From Bacteroidota bacterium (GTDB lineage Bacteria > Bacteroidota > Rhodothermia > Rhodothermales > UBA10348): 47,176 nt of DNA. The stretch spans positions 1 to 47,176 of the forward strand of contig JADFHF010000027.1 of NCBI GenBank assembly GCA_022567305.1. Reading direction: 5' to 3'. Positions 19,493 to 26,784 of the stretch are shown here, piece by piece (the first letter of the stretch is position 1; the number at the start of each line of letters is the position of its first letter). The notes beneath the pieces were generated by a model. It was not told the DNA's origin and made no database searches. It worked only from the letters and a program-made list of their open reading frames with translations. The translations under genes and the position numbers were made by a program.

Positions 19493-20425
19493 ATGAAGTT
19501 TTTAGCTACAGTTTTCCTCCTGCTTTTCGTTGCTGCGACCGTTTCCCCAATGATTTCGCAGGCCAACGTCAAACCCGATCCGCGGAGCGACAAGCCCGGG
19601 ACGAAAGACATTATCAAAGCACGTTTTGATGTGCGGCCCGGCGGAACGCTTTACATCGACATCGATCGAGGAACGATCCAAATTGAGACCTCGGGAGACG
19701 ATGAGGTTTATGTCCAACTCAAGCGCGAGGTCCGAGGCGTGAGTTCTGAAGAGGAAAAAGAAATCCTCGAGCACCATGAGTACGACATTTCAAAGGATGG
19801 AAACAACGTGGTTGTAGAATCGCGATTTGATGCTGAGAACAGCGGGTCTTGGTCGTGGAGACGACTCCGTAAGAAGAGGGTATTTAAGCTGACCGTTACC
19901 ATTCGCGTTCCAGAGCGCTATAACATCGACTTCGAGAATGGTGCCGGCAACGTTTCAATTGAAGACCTGGACGGTATGGTGGTGGGACGTACGGGAGCCG
20001 GAAACATAGTGGTCGGCGATATCAATGGTCCTGTCGATATTTCGTCCGGTGCAGGGAATATCGATATTGAGTCTGTGGTAGGCTACGTCGACGTTCGAAC
20101 CGGAGCCGGCAACATTACGATAGACGACGTGGCCGGTGAAATCAATGCACAGACTGGAGCTGGAAACGTGGTGGCCACAGTTACAAGTCAACCGCGCGAG
20201 GATTCAGATCTTGGAACAGGCGCTGGAAATGTCACGGTATATCTTGCAGAGGACATTGCCGTGAATGTAGAAGCCCACTCAAGCCTTGGATCGGCAAGTT
20301 GTGATTTCGATCTCAGAGTCAAAGGGAAGTGGATGTCAAAATCCTTTGGCGGAGAATTAAACGGGGGTGGACCTGCGCTGACACTCCATTCGGGTGTCGG
20401 AAACGTCTCACTAAAAAGATATTAA
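19493..20425 (+). CDS. Second DUF4097 family beta-strand repeat protein, secreted
   Basis: This 310-residue paralogue of the previous gene also begins with a signal peptide (FLATVFLLLFVAATVSPMISQA). The repeats have the same spacing but carry Asn in place of Asp: NGAGNVSIEDLDG, TGAGNIVVGDINGP, SGAGNIDIESVVG, TGAGNITIDDVAG and TGAGNVVATV. A basic patch (WSWRRLRKKRVFKLTV) near residues 121-136 precedes the repeats. The 123-base gap after the first DUF4097 gene has no obvious gene or strong terminator, so co-transcription is likely. A strong intrinsic terminator follows, which marks the end of the sigma operon. The function is unknown. Confidence 0.85.
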   Translation: MKFLATVFLLLFVAATVSPMISQANVKPDPRSDKPGTKDIIKARFDVRPGGTLYIDIDRGTIQIETSGDDEVYVQLKREVRGVSSEEEKEILEHHEYDISKDGNNVVVESRFDAENSGSWSWRRLRKKRVFKLTVTIRVPERYNIDFENGAGNVSIEDLDGMVVGRTGAGNIVVGDINGPVDISSGAGNIDIESVVGYVDVRTGAGNITIDDVAGEINAQTGAGNVVATVTSQPREDSDLGTGAGNVTVYLAEDIAVNVEAHSSLGSASCDFDLRVKGKWMSKSFGGELNGGGPALTLHSGVGNVSLKRY

Positions 20426-20448
20426 GCCCAAACAGGCTTTGTAAAGAG

Positions 20449-20477
20449 GGTCGCGACTCGCATTGCGGCCTTTTTTT
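20449..20477 (+). terminator. Intrinsic terminator of the sigma/DUF4097 operon
   Basis: GGTCGC (20449-20454) and GCGGCC (20465-20470) form a 6-bp stem with one G-T pair and a ten-base loop. Seven T residues follow directly. It starts 24 bases after the second DUF4097 stop, the expected place for a Rho-independent terminator. Confidence 0.8.
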
Positions 20478-20556
20478 AATGACTTCCCACGGCCGACGTC
20501 GTTCCAGCCACGGCAGAATCAAAAGTCGTTTTTTCGTAACAGAAACTATTATCCGG

Positions 20557-20577
20557 TAACTTAACAGTGTTAAGTTA
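20557..20577 (+). promoter_or_regulatory. Perfect palindromic operator of the fad operon
   Basis: TAACTTAAC and GTTAAGTTA are exact 9-base complements around AGT, which gives a 21-base operator. It ends 11 bases before the tetR start codon. A TATTAT hexamer lies just upstream at 20547-20552 and could be the -10 box. A TetR-family dimer bound here would block transcription of its own gene and the fad genes, and acyl-CoA is the likely inducer by analogy with other fatty-acid regulators. No second full copy was seen in the window. Confidence 0.72.
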
Positions 20578-20588
20578 TCACGTGGTCT

Positions 20589-21206
20589 ATGGGACAAGAA
20601 TCGAAAAACGGCCTTCAGCGGAGAATTTTGGATACCGCACGGCGCCTTTTGATCTCGGACGGCTACGCCCGTCTGTCCATGCGCAAGATTGCCAGGGAAA
20701 TTGGTTATAGCGCGACAACCATTTATCTGCACTTCAAGAACAAAGACCAACTCGTCCATGCCCTGATCGAAGAGGGCGTTTCTCGATTGCATAGACGACT
20801 TCTTTCACGATCCAATCAGAATGGGGAGGGCGTTCGTAAACGACTTCGAAATCTCTGTAGTGAATACGTGGTTTTCGGCTTGGACAATCCTGAGTACTAC
20901 GAGATTATGTATATGCTGCATCCAGAAAACCTGGCCAGGTATCCAGCCGACAAATACCGTCGGGCAAGAAAAAACCTGGAACTGCTTGCGAGCGTCTATC
21001 AGGAGGGTGTAGACGGAAACGTATTTCAGAGACTAGACCCCATGCTCGCGGCAAGCATCATCTGGTCCCATATGCACGGGGTCGTTTCCCTGATACTGTC
21101 CGAGCGATTTGATGCTCGGCTCGATAAGGATCGCGTGATAGGAGAATCCATAGAACGAGTGATAAGGGGATTCGAACCTGAACATCGAATTCGATCAACG
21201 GTGTGA
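20589..21206 (+). CDS. TetR family transcriptional regulator of fatty-acid degradation
   Basis: The 205-residue protein has a typical TetR N-terminal helix-turn-helix (residues about 8-60: RRILDTARRLLISDGYARLS, MRKIAREIGYSATTIYLHFK, NKDQLVHALIEEG) and a helical ligand-binding C-terminal domain. The domain includes DNPEYYEIMYMLHP and AASIIWSHMHGVVSLI, the WHG-like form. It is the first gene of the fad operon, and its stop overlaps the GTG start of fadD. It most likely binds the palindrome just upstream and responds to long-chain acyl-CoA. The ligand is inferred from context only. Confidence 0.9.
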   Translation: MGQESKNGLQRRILDTARRLLISDGYARLSMRKIAREIGYSATTIYLHFKNKDQLVHALIEEGVSRLHRRLLSRSNQNGEGVRKRLRNLCSEYVVFGLDNPEYYEIMYMLHPENLARYPADKYRRARKNLELLASVYQEGVDGNVFQRLDPMLAASIIWSHMHGVVSLILSERFDARLDKDRVIGESIERVIRGFEPEHRIRSTV

Positions 21207-23107
21207 TATCAGACACGGATAATATTGCTAAACGAGTGGGAGAACGGTCTTTCCTGGGGCGCTCACTGCCGTCATTGCTGTACCACGCAAATGCGGTTTA
21301 TCCAAATGATTCTGCATTCGTACAGAAAACGGAATCCGGTTGGAAGCCATTTGCATCGGACGAATTCCGTCGGTCGGCCGAGGAAACGGCTCTCGGGCTA
21401 TTGGCTTCGAAGCTTGCTCCGGGCGATCGGGTAGCGATGTATATGGAAAGCGATGTCTATTTTTGTCTGGTCGATATGGGTTGCCTCATTGCCGGGCTCG
21501 TCGACGTACCCATTTACCTGACGCATACTCAAGAAACGGTCGAGTACGTTCTGGACCATGCCGAAGTCCACGCAATCGTGGTCTCGGATCTTGAAAAATT
21601 CCGAGATATTCTTCCGGCACTGATACAAAGCGAATCCGTGCACACTCTCATTCTGGTGGATGGCTCCGTTTTGCCGACAGAAGGCGAAGTACCAGAGCGG
21701 ATTACTGTGACTACGCTGTCGGATATCAAAGAATTGGGACGCGCAGCCATCGAGAAAGAACCGATGCTGGTCCGGCAGCTTTCTGACCGCCTGGAACCCC
21801 ATGACTTGGCCACCATCATCTATACGAGTGGTACTACCGGGCGACCGAAAGGGGTTATGTTGACGCACGAAAACATAAGCTACAATGCACTCAGTGCGTT
21901 CGAAGGCCTAGAGGGATACGAACCGGGCCCGGGAGGAGAGACGCTCCTGTCATTTCTACCTCTCACACACGTGTTCGCCCGGACGAATTACTATTTGGCT
22001 CTCTCGCAGGGATCGAGCTTGTACTTTTCGACCCCGGATGACCTCGTTCGAGATCTTGCGGACGTTCATCCGTCGATGCTGATTACGGTGCCTCGGGTTC
22101 TGGAAAAGGTGTACGCGCGAATTCTTGAGCGCTCGGGTAAGACTCCCGGCTTGAAAGGACGGATTGCCCGATGGGGAGTCCGCCTCTCTCAGGACAAGGA
22201 TAAAAGCAAAAAGACTTCCTTTTGGAGACGCTACAAGATGGGGGTGGCCGACAAGCTGGTCTATTCGAAATGGCGTGCGGGACTGGGCGGTCGGCTCAAG
22301 TTTTTAATCAGTGGCGGTGCAGCACTGAGCACGGAAATAGCCTTGGTCTTTGAAAGCGCCGGAATACCGGTTTTGCAGGGGTACGGATTGACGGAAACCA
22401 GTCCCGTGATCTCGTTCAATAGACCCGGGAGCAACCGCCCAGGAACCGTTGGCCAGGTTCTGGAAGGGGTTGAGGTCATGATTGCGGATGATGGAGAGAT
22501 TCTGACCAGGGGTCCACACGTGATGGCTGGATATTTCCGAGACGAACAGCTCACAGAAAAGGTGATCTCAGACGAGAAATGGTTCTATACGGGAGACATC
22601 GGTACTCTTTCGGAGGATGGATTCCTCACGATCACAGACCGAAAAAAGGATCTGTTCAAGCTCTCGACGGGGAAGTACGTTGTGCCTCAGCCACTTGAAA
22701 ACAAGATGTCTGCCTCACCTCTGATCGAACAGGCTGTTGTGGTGGGTGCGGGTTACAAATACGCTACAGCACTCATCTTTCCGGAAGAATCCGCAGTCAT
22801 GACTCTGGCGAAGACCCTTCGCATAAAATCTGGAGCCGACTTCCACAGACTGATCAAAGATTCAAAAATCGTTGCCACGTTCCAGAAACTGGTAGACCAT
22901 GCCAACGATGGGGTAGCCCACTGGTCAACGATTAAGAAATTCGTACTCATCCCCGACGTAGCAACGATCGAAAACGGGCTTCTGACTCCAACCCTAAAGG
23001 TTCGGAGGACAGCCGTAAACTTAAATTACACCAACCAAATCAAGGCGATGTACGAAGATGAGCTGGAGGAGAACGACGTGAATACGCATCCAGAGGAAAA
23101 CGAATGA
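21203..23107 (+). CDS. fadD: Long-chain fatty acid-CoA ligase
   Basis: This 634-residue AMP-forming enzyme activates fatty acids to acyl-CoA. The ATP/AMP signature is IIYTSGTTGRPKGVMLTHEN (about residues 209-228). Further motifs are LPLTHVFARTNYY, GYGLTETSPVISFNRPG, YTGDIGTLSEDGFLTITDRK and KLSTGKYVVPQPLENKM. The C-terminal lysine motif appears as NGLLTPTLKVRR. The insertion after VPRVLEKVYARI places it with the long (FAA1-like) bacterial FadD proteins. The start is GTG within the sequence GTGA that also contains the tetR stop, and the gene's own stop overlaps the next start as ATGA. These overlaps point to one tightly coupled operon. Confidence 0.93.
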   Translation: MISDTDNIAKRVGERSFLGRSLPSLLYHANAVYPNDSAFVQKTESGWKPFASDEFRRSAEETALGLLASKLAPGDRVAMYMESDVYFCLVDMGCLIAGLVDVPIYLTHTQETVEYVLDHAEVHAIVVSDLEKFRDILPALIQSESVHTLILVDGSVLPTEGEVPERITVTTLSDIKELGRAAIEKEPMLVRQLSDRLEPHDLATIIYTSGTTGRPKGVMLTHENISYNALSAFEGLEGYEPGPGGETLLSFLPLTHVFARTNYYLALSQGSSLYFSTPDDLVRDLADVHPSMLITVPRVLEKVYARILERSGKTPGLKGRIARWGVRLSQDKDKSKKTSFWRRYKMGVADKLVYSKWRAGLGGRLKFLISGGAALSTEIALVFESAGIPVLQGYGLTETSPVISFNRPGSNRPGTVGQVLEGVEVMIADDGEILTRGPHVMAGYFRDEQLTEKVISDEKWFYTGDIGTLSEDGFLTITDRKKDLFKLSTGKYVVPQPLENKMSASPLIEQAVVVGAGYKYATALIFPEESAVMTLAKTLRIKSGADFHRLIKDSKIVATFQKLVDHANDGVAHWSTIKKFVLIPDVATIENGLLTPTLKVRRTAVNLNYTNQIKAMYEDELEENDVNTHPEENE

Positions 23108-25548
23108 GTAGCGAACTCACTCAGATCCGGATGATCGATTGGGATCGGGCACGAATGTCCCGACCATTCAAGCGAGTCGCTGTTCTAGGCGCTGGCACCA
23201 TGGGAAGCCAGATTGCCGCGCATCTGGCGAACGCCGGTGTGTCCGTGCTTCTTCTGGATATTGCCCCAGATAACATTGCCCCGAATGACGCTGCGCCGCA
23301 AGATGGAAACAACCCGAATGCAATCGTCGAATCCGGTTTTAATAAGATGCTTCGGCTTCGCCCGAATCCGCTGTTCACGACCGCCACAGCTAAGAGGATC
23401 CAACTCGGGAACTTCGATTCCAACTTTGACGATCTGGCCAATGTGGATTGGGTCATTGAGGCGGTGCTGGAACGTCGGGACGTGAAGGAATCGGTGATGC
23501 AACGGTTGGAACAGGTCACCGGCAGCTCTACCGTCATATCGTCAAATACAAGTGGCATTCCTATCGAAGACTTGGGTAAGGGTCGATCCGACGCTTTCCG
23601 GGCCCGGTTTCTTGGGACCCATTTTTTCAATCCTCCCCGCTATTTACCTCTACTAGAACTTGTTCCAACGAAGGATACCGATTGGGATGTGGTTGAGCGG
23701 GTGGCCTCGTTCAGCCGAATTCATCTGGGTAAAGGTGTGGTTCTGGCGAAAGATTCCCCCTATTTCATCGGAAACCGCGTCGGTATCTATTCGATGCTCG
23801 TGGCGATGCGTGAGCAATCCAGTGGCGGTTATACGATCGAAGAAATCGATACACTTTCGGGTACTCTGGTAGGTCGTCCAAAGTCAGCCACCTTTAGAAC
23901 GGCTGATGTTGTCGGGTTGGATGTAATGAAGTCGGTGATAGACAATCTTTATGAAGCCGTCCCGAACGACGAATCGAGAGAGCTTTTCAAGGTACCGGAG
24001 TTTCTGAATCAGCTCATTGAAGCAGGGCACCTGGGGTCAAAGACGAATTCGGGGTTTTATCAAAAAGCAGGAGGCGAGATTCTTTCTTTTGATTTGAATA
24101 CAAATTCATATCAATCGGCGGCCGAGCTGAATCTGCCCGCACTTTCAGAGTTGAAAAATCAGAGGGGTCTCGGTAACCGATTAAGAGCACTGTTCGATTC
24201 CACGTCCAGGTCCGGGAAGTTTTTCAAGCGAACAATACTTGAGACCATGGCATACGCCGCGCGTCGTATTCCAGAAATCGCCGACTCGCCGGCAGATGTC
24301 GACAGGGCGATTCGTTGGGGTTTTGGTTGGCGGCTTGGACCCTTTGAAACCTGGGACGTGCTGGGATTTGAGAGAGTCGTTGACGCGATGAATGAGGCTC
24401 AGATAGATTTCCCCGATTGGGTTCAAGGGATGTCAGACGACGGACAGAACTCGTTTTACGATTCATCGACCGACCCTCCAACTGTTTTTATTCCGATAGA
24501 GCAGACCAGGATCGAAACGAAACCTCCAGACGACGAAAGGTCGCTCACACTACTTCGCGGCGTTCCTGGTCGTACCGTTTGGGAGAGCCCGGATGCCGCA
24601 CTGATGGATATGGGGGAGGGTGTTGTGCTTTTCGAATTCAGAACCAAAGCGAACACTTTAGGTGCCGGAGTCATCAGCGGCTTACTCGACGCCATCGATC
24701 GGATTGAAGGCGACCCCAATATCCGGGGAATGGTGATTGGGAATGAAGGATCCAACTTCTCCGTAGGGGCAAACCTCGGAGAAGTCGCCGCGGCATTACT
24801 GGAGGGGAAATTTGCAACCGTCGAAGAGGCGGTACAACGGTTTCAGGCAGCGATTCAGCGCGTCCGTTATGCTCAAAAACCTGTCGTTGTGGCGGTACAT
24901 CAACGTGTTTTAGGAGGGGCATGCGAACTGCTGCTTGCCGCTCCTTCATCAGTGGCGGCCGCAGAAAGTTATATTGGTCTTGTTGAATTGGGTGTCGGAT
25001 TGATTCCTGCCGGGACCGGTTCGACAAGATTGGCCGCCATGGCATCGAAAAATGCCCCCAATGGATTCGACAACGAAATCCAGGCGTCTCTCGGTCGATA
25101 TTTTGAGCAGGTAGCCATGGCACGAGTATCTACGAGCGCCAGAGAGGCACAGGAAATGGGTTATTTACCGTCCCAGGCATCCATTGTTATGCGGCCGGAG
25201 AGACGGTTTGAAGTCGCAAAACAGGAGGTCATTCGACTCTCATTGGCCGGCTATCTATCACCGGTCGAGAGTGATCTCATCACGGTCCTTGGATCGCCAG
25301 GACGTGCCGCTTTGGAGGTGATGGCTTACCAGTTCCATCAGGGACGATTCATCAGTGATTACGACTTTCGACTCGCTCGAGAACTGGCAAAAGTACTCAC
25401 GGGTGGTGATCTGCCCGGGTCGACGAGCGTGGACGAAAGCTACTTGCTTGACCTCGAACGAGAGGTTTTCATGTCTCTTCTGGGTGAAAAGAAGACACAG
25501 GAACGGATTCGACATATTCTTGAGCACAACAAGCCGCTTCGCAACTAG
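23104..25548 (+). CDS. fadN: 3-hydroxyacyl-CoA dehydrogenase/enoyl-CoA hydratase fusion (FadN type)
   Basis: The 814-residue protein joins two beta-oxidation activities. The N-terminal part is a 3-hydroxyacyl-CoA dehydrogenase with the NAD motif GAGTMGSQIAAHLANAG (Gly29, Gly31, Gly34), SSNTSGIPIEDLGKG, the catalytic His in GTHFFNPPRYLPLLELVPT, and KDSPYFIGNRVG. A second dehydrogenase C-terminal half follows (DSPADVDRAIRWGFGWRLGP). The C-terminal part from about residue 500 is an enoyl-CoA hydratase, with the oxyanion segment NFSVGANLGEV and both catalytic Glu positions in GGACELLLAA and VELGVGLIPAGTG. The HAD-first order matches Bacillus FadN and is the reverse of E. coli FadB. The thiolase gene starts three bases after its stop. 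Confidence 0.92.
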   Translation: MSSELTQIRMIDWDRARMSRPFKRVAVLGAGTMGSQIAAHLANAGVSVLLLDIAPDNIAPNDAAPQDGNNPNAIVESGFNKMLRLRPNPLFTTATAKRIQLGNFDSNFDDLANVDWVIEAVLERRDVKESVMQRLEQVTGSSTVISSNTSGIPIEDLGKGRSDAFRARFLGTHFFNPPRYLPLLELVPTKDTDWDVVERVASFSRIHLGKGVVLAKDSPYFIGNRVGIYSMLVAMREQSSGGYTIEEIDTLSGTLVGRPKSATFRTADVVGLDVMKSVIDNLYEAVPNDESRELFKVPEFLNQLIEAGHLGSKTNSGFYQKAGGEILSFDLNTNSYQSAAELNLPALSELKNQRGLGNRLRALFDSTSRSGKFFKRTILETMAYAARRIPEIADSPADVDRAIRWGFGWRLGPFETWDVLGFERVVDAMNEAQIDFPDWVQGMSDDGQNSFYDSSTDPPTVFIPIEQTRIETKPPDDERSLTLLRGVPGRTVWESPDAALMDMGEGVVLFEFRTKANTLGAGVISGLLDAIDRIEGDPNIRGMVIGNEGSNFSVGANLGEVAAALLEGKFATVEEAVQRFQAAIQRVRYAQKPVVVAVHQRVLGGACELLLAAPSSVAAAESYIGLVELGVGLIPAGTGSTRLAAMASKNAPNGFDNEIQASLGRYFEQVAMARVSTSAREAQEMGYLPSQASIVMRPERRFEVAKQEVIRLSLAGYLSPVESDLITVLGSPGRAALEVMAYQFHQGRFISDYDFRLARELAKVLTGGDLPGSTSVDESYLLDLEREVFMSLLGEKKTQERIRHILEHNKPLRN

Positions 25549-25551
25549 ACG

Positions 25552-26742
25552 ATGGAATCGAACTCAACAGCCTATATCGTTAGCGCCGTCAGAACACCTG
25601 TAGGTAAAGCAAAAAAGGGAAGCTTGAGGAACGTGCGGCCCGAGGAGTTGGGCGCCACGGTTGTTCGAGAAGCAATCAAGCGCGTACCCGATTTGGAAGA
25701 CGCCATGGTGGATGACGTGCTCGTCGGATGCGCCATGCCGGAAGGAGCCCAGGGGATGAATATGGGTCGTATCGTTGCACTCCGTGCCGGTCTACCGGAT
25801 TCCGTACCTGGAGCGACTGTCAATCGCTTTTGTTCTTCTGGGCTACAGACCATTGCCATGGGTACGCAGGCGATTGCCGCAGGGTTTGCAGATATCGTGA
25901 TTGCTGGGGGTACGGAGTCCATGAGTCTCGTCCCGATGAGCGGATTCTATTTTCAACCCGATCCGGGCCTTCTCGAGACCGATTTGAACGCGTACGTCTC
26001 GATGGGAATTACGGCGGAAAACGTCGCTGAGAAGTACAGTATATCGAGGGCCGATCAAGATCGATTTTCTCTTCAGTCTCACGAACGGGCCACCGATGCC
26101 ATCCAATCCGGTCGCTTCGGAGAGGAAATAATTCCATATCAGATTGAAGAGGCCGTCTTCAACAACGGTTTGATTGTACGGAATACGCGAGAACTGAAAA
26201 ACGACGAAGGTCCGCGCGCCGATACGAGCATCGAGGCACTCGGCAAACTCAGGCCCGTATTCAAAGCTGGAGGGACCGTTACTGCGGGAAATTCTTCGCA
26301 AATGTCCGACGGAGCAGCGGCCACCGTACTACTGAGTGAAAGAAAACTCAAGGAGTTGGATGTTCAACCGATGGCTCGTCTGGTCGGGTTCGCTGTCGCT
26401 GGCGTCGCTCCTGAGCTCATGGGAATCGGGCCTATTGAGGCTGTTTCCAAAGTGTTAAAGCAAACCGGGCTCGAGCTGAAGGATATCGGGCTGGTGGAAC
26501 TGAACGAGGCCTTTGCATCCCAAAGCCTGGCGGTAATCAGCGAACTCGGACTGGACGAATCGATCGTAAACGTGAACGGGGGTGCCATAGCCCTGGGTCA
26601 TCCCCTGGGATGCACCGGTGCTAAACTCACGACGACTCTCATCTACGAAATGAAGCGGCGAGGCGTCCGATATGGAATTTGTACCATGTGCATCGGTGGC
26701 GGAATGGGCGCCGCTGGAGTCATCGAAAACCTGTCTCTATAG
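25552..26742 (+). CDS. fadA: Acetyl-CoA acyltransferase (thiolase)
   Basis: This enzyme completes the beta-oxidation cycle by splitting 3-ketoacyl-CoA into acetyl-CoA and a shortened acyl-CoA. In the 396-residue protein the nucleophile is Cys94 in [11 protein letters not shown]. The catalytic His350 is in [16 protein letters not shown], and Cys380 in [14 protein letters not shown] acts as the second acid/base. The start [16 protein letters not shown] is typical of the FadA branch. It is immediately downstream of the HAD/ECH fusion, with which it should form the trifunctional complex. All three catalytic residues are present, so activity is expected. Confidence 0.94.
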   Translation: MESNSTAYIVSAVRTPVGKAKKGSLRNVRPEELGATVVREAIKRVPDLEDAMVDDVLVGCAMPEGAQGMNMGRIVALRAGLPDSVPGATVNRFCSSGLQTIAMGTQAIAAGFADIVIAGGTESMSLVPMSGFYFQPDPGLLETDLNAYVSMGITAENVAEKYSISRADQDRFSLQSHERATDAIQSGRFGEEIIPYQIEEAVFNNGLIVRNTRELKNDEGPRADTSIEALGKLRPVFKAGGTVTAGNSSQMSDGAAATVLLSERKLKELDVQPMARLVGFAVAGVAPELMGIGPIEAVSKVLKQTGLELKDIGLVELNEAFASQSLAVISELGLDESIVNVNGGAIALGHPLGCTGAKLTTTLIYEMKRRGVRYGICTMCIGGGMGAAGVIENLSL

Positions 26743-26784
26743 TTGACCCCGACGAATTGATCGACGCATAAATTCAGAAGCAAT

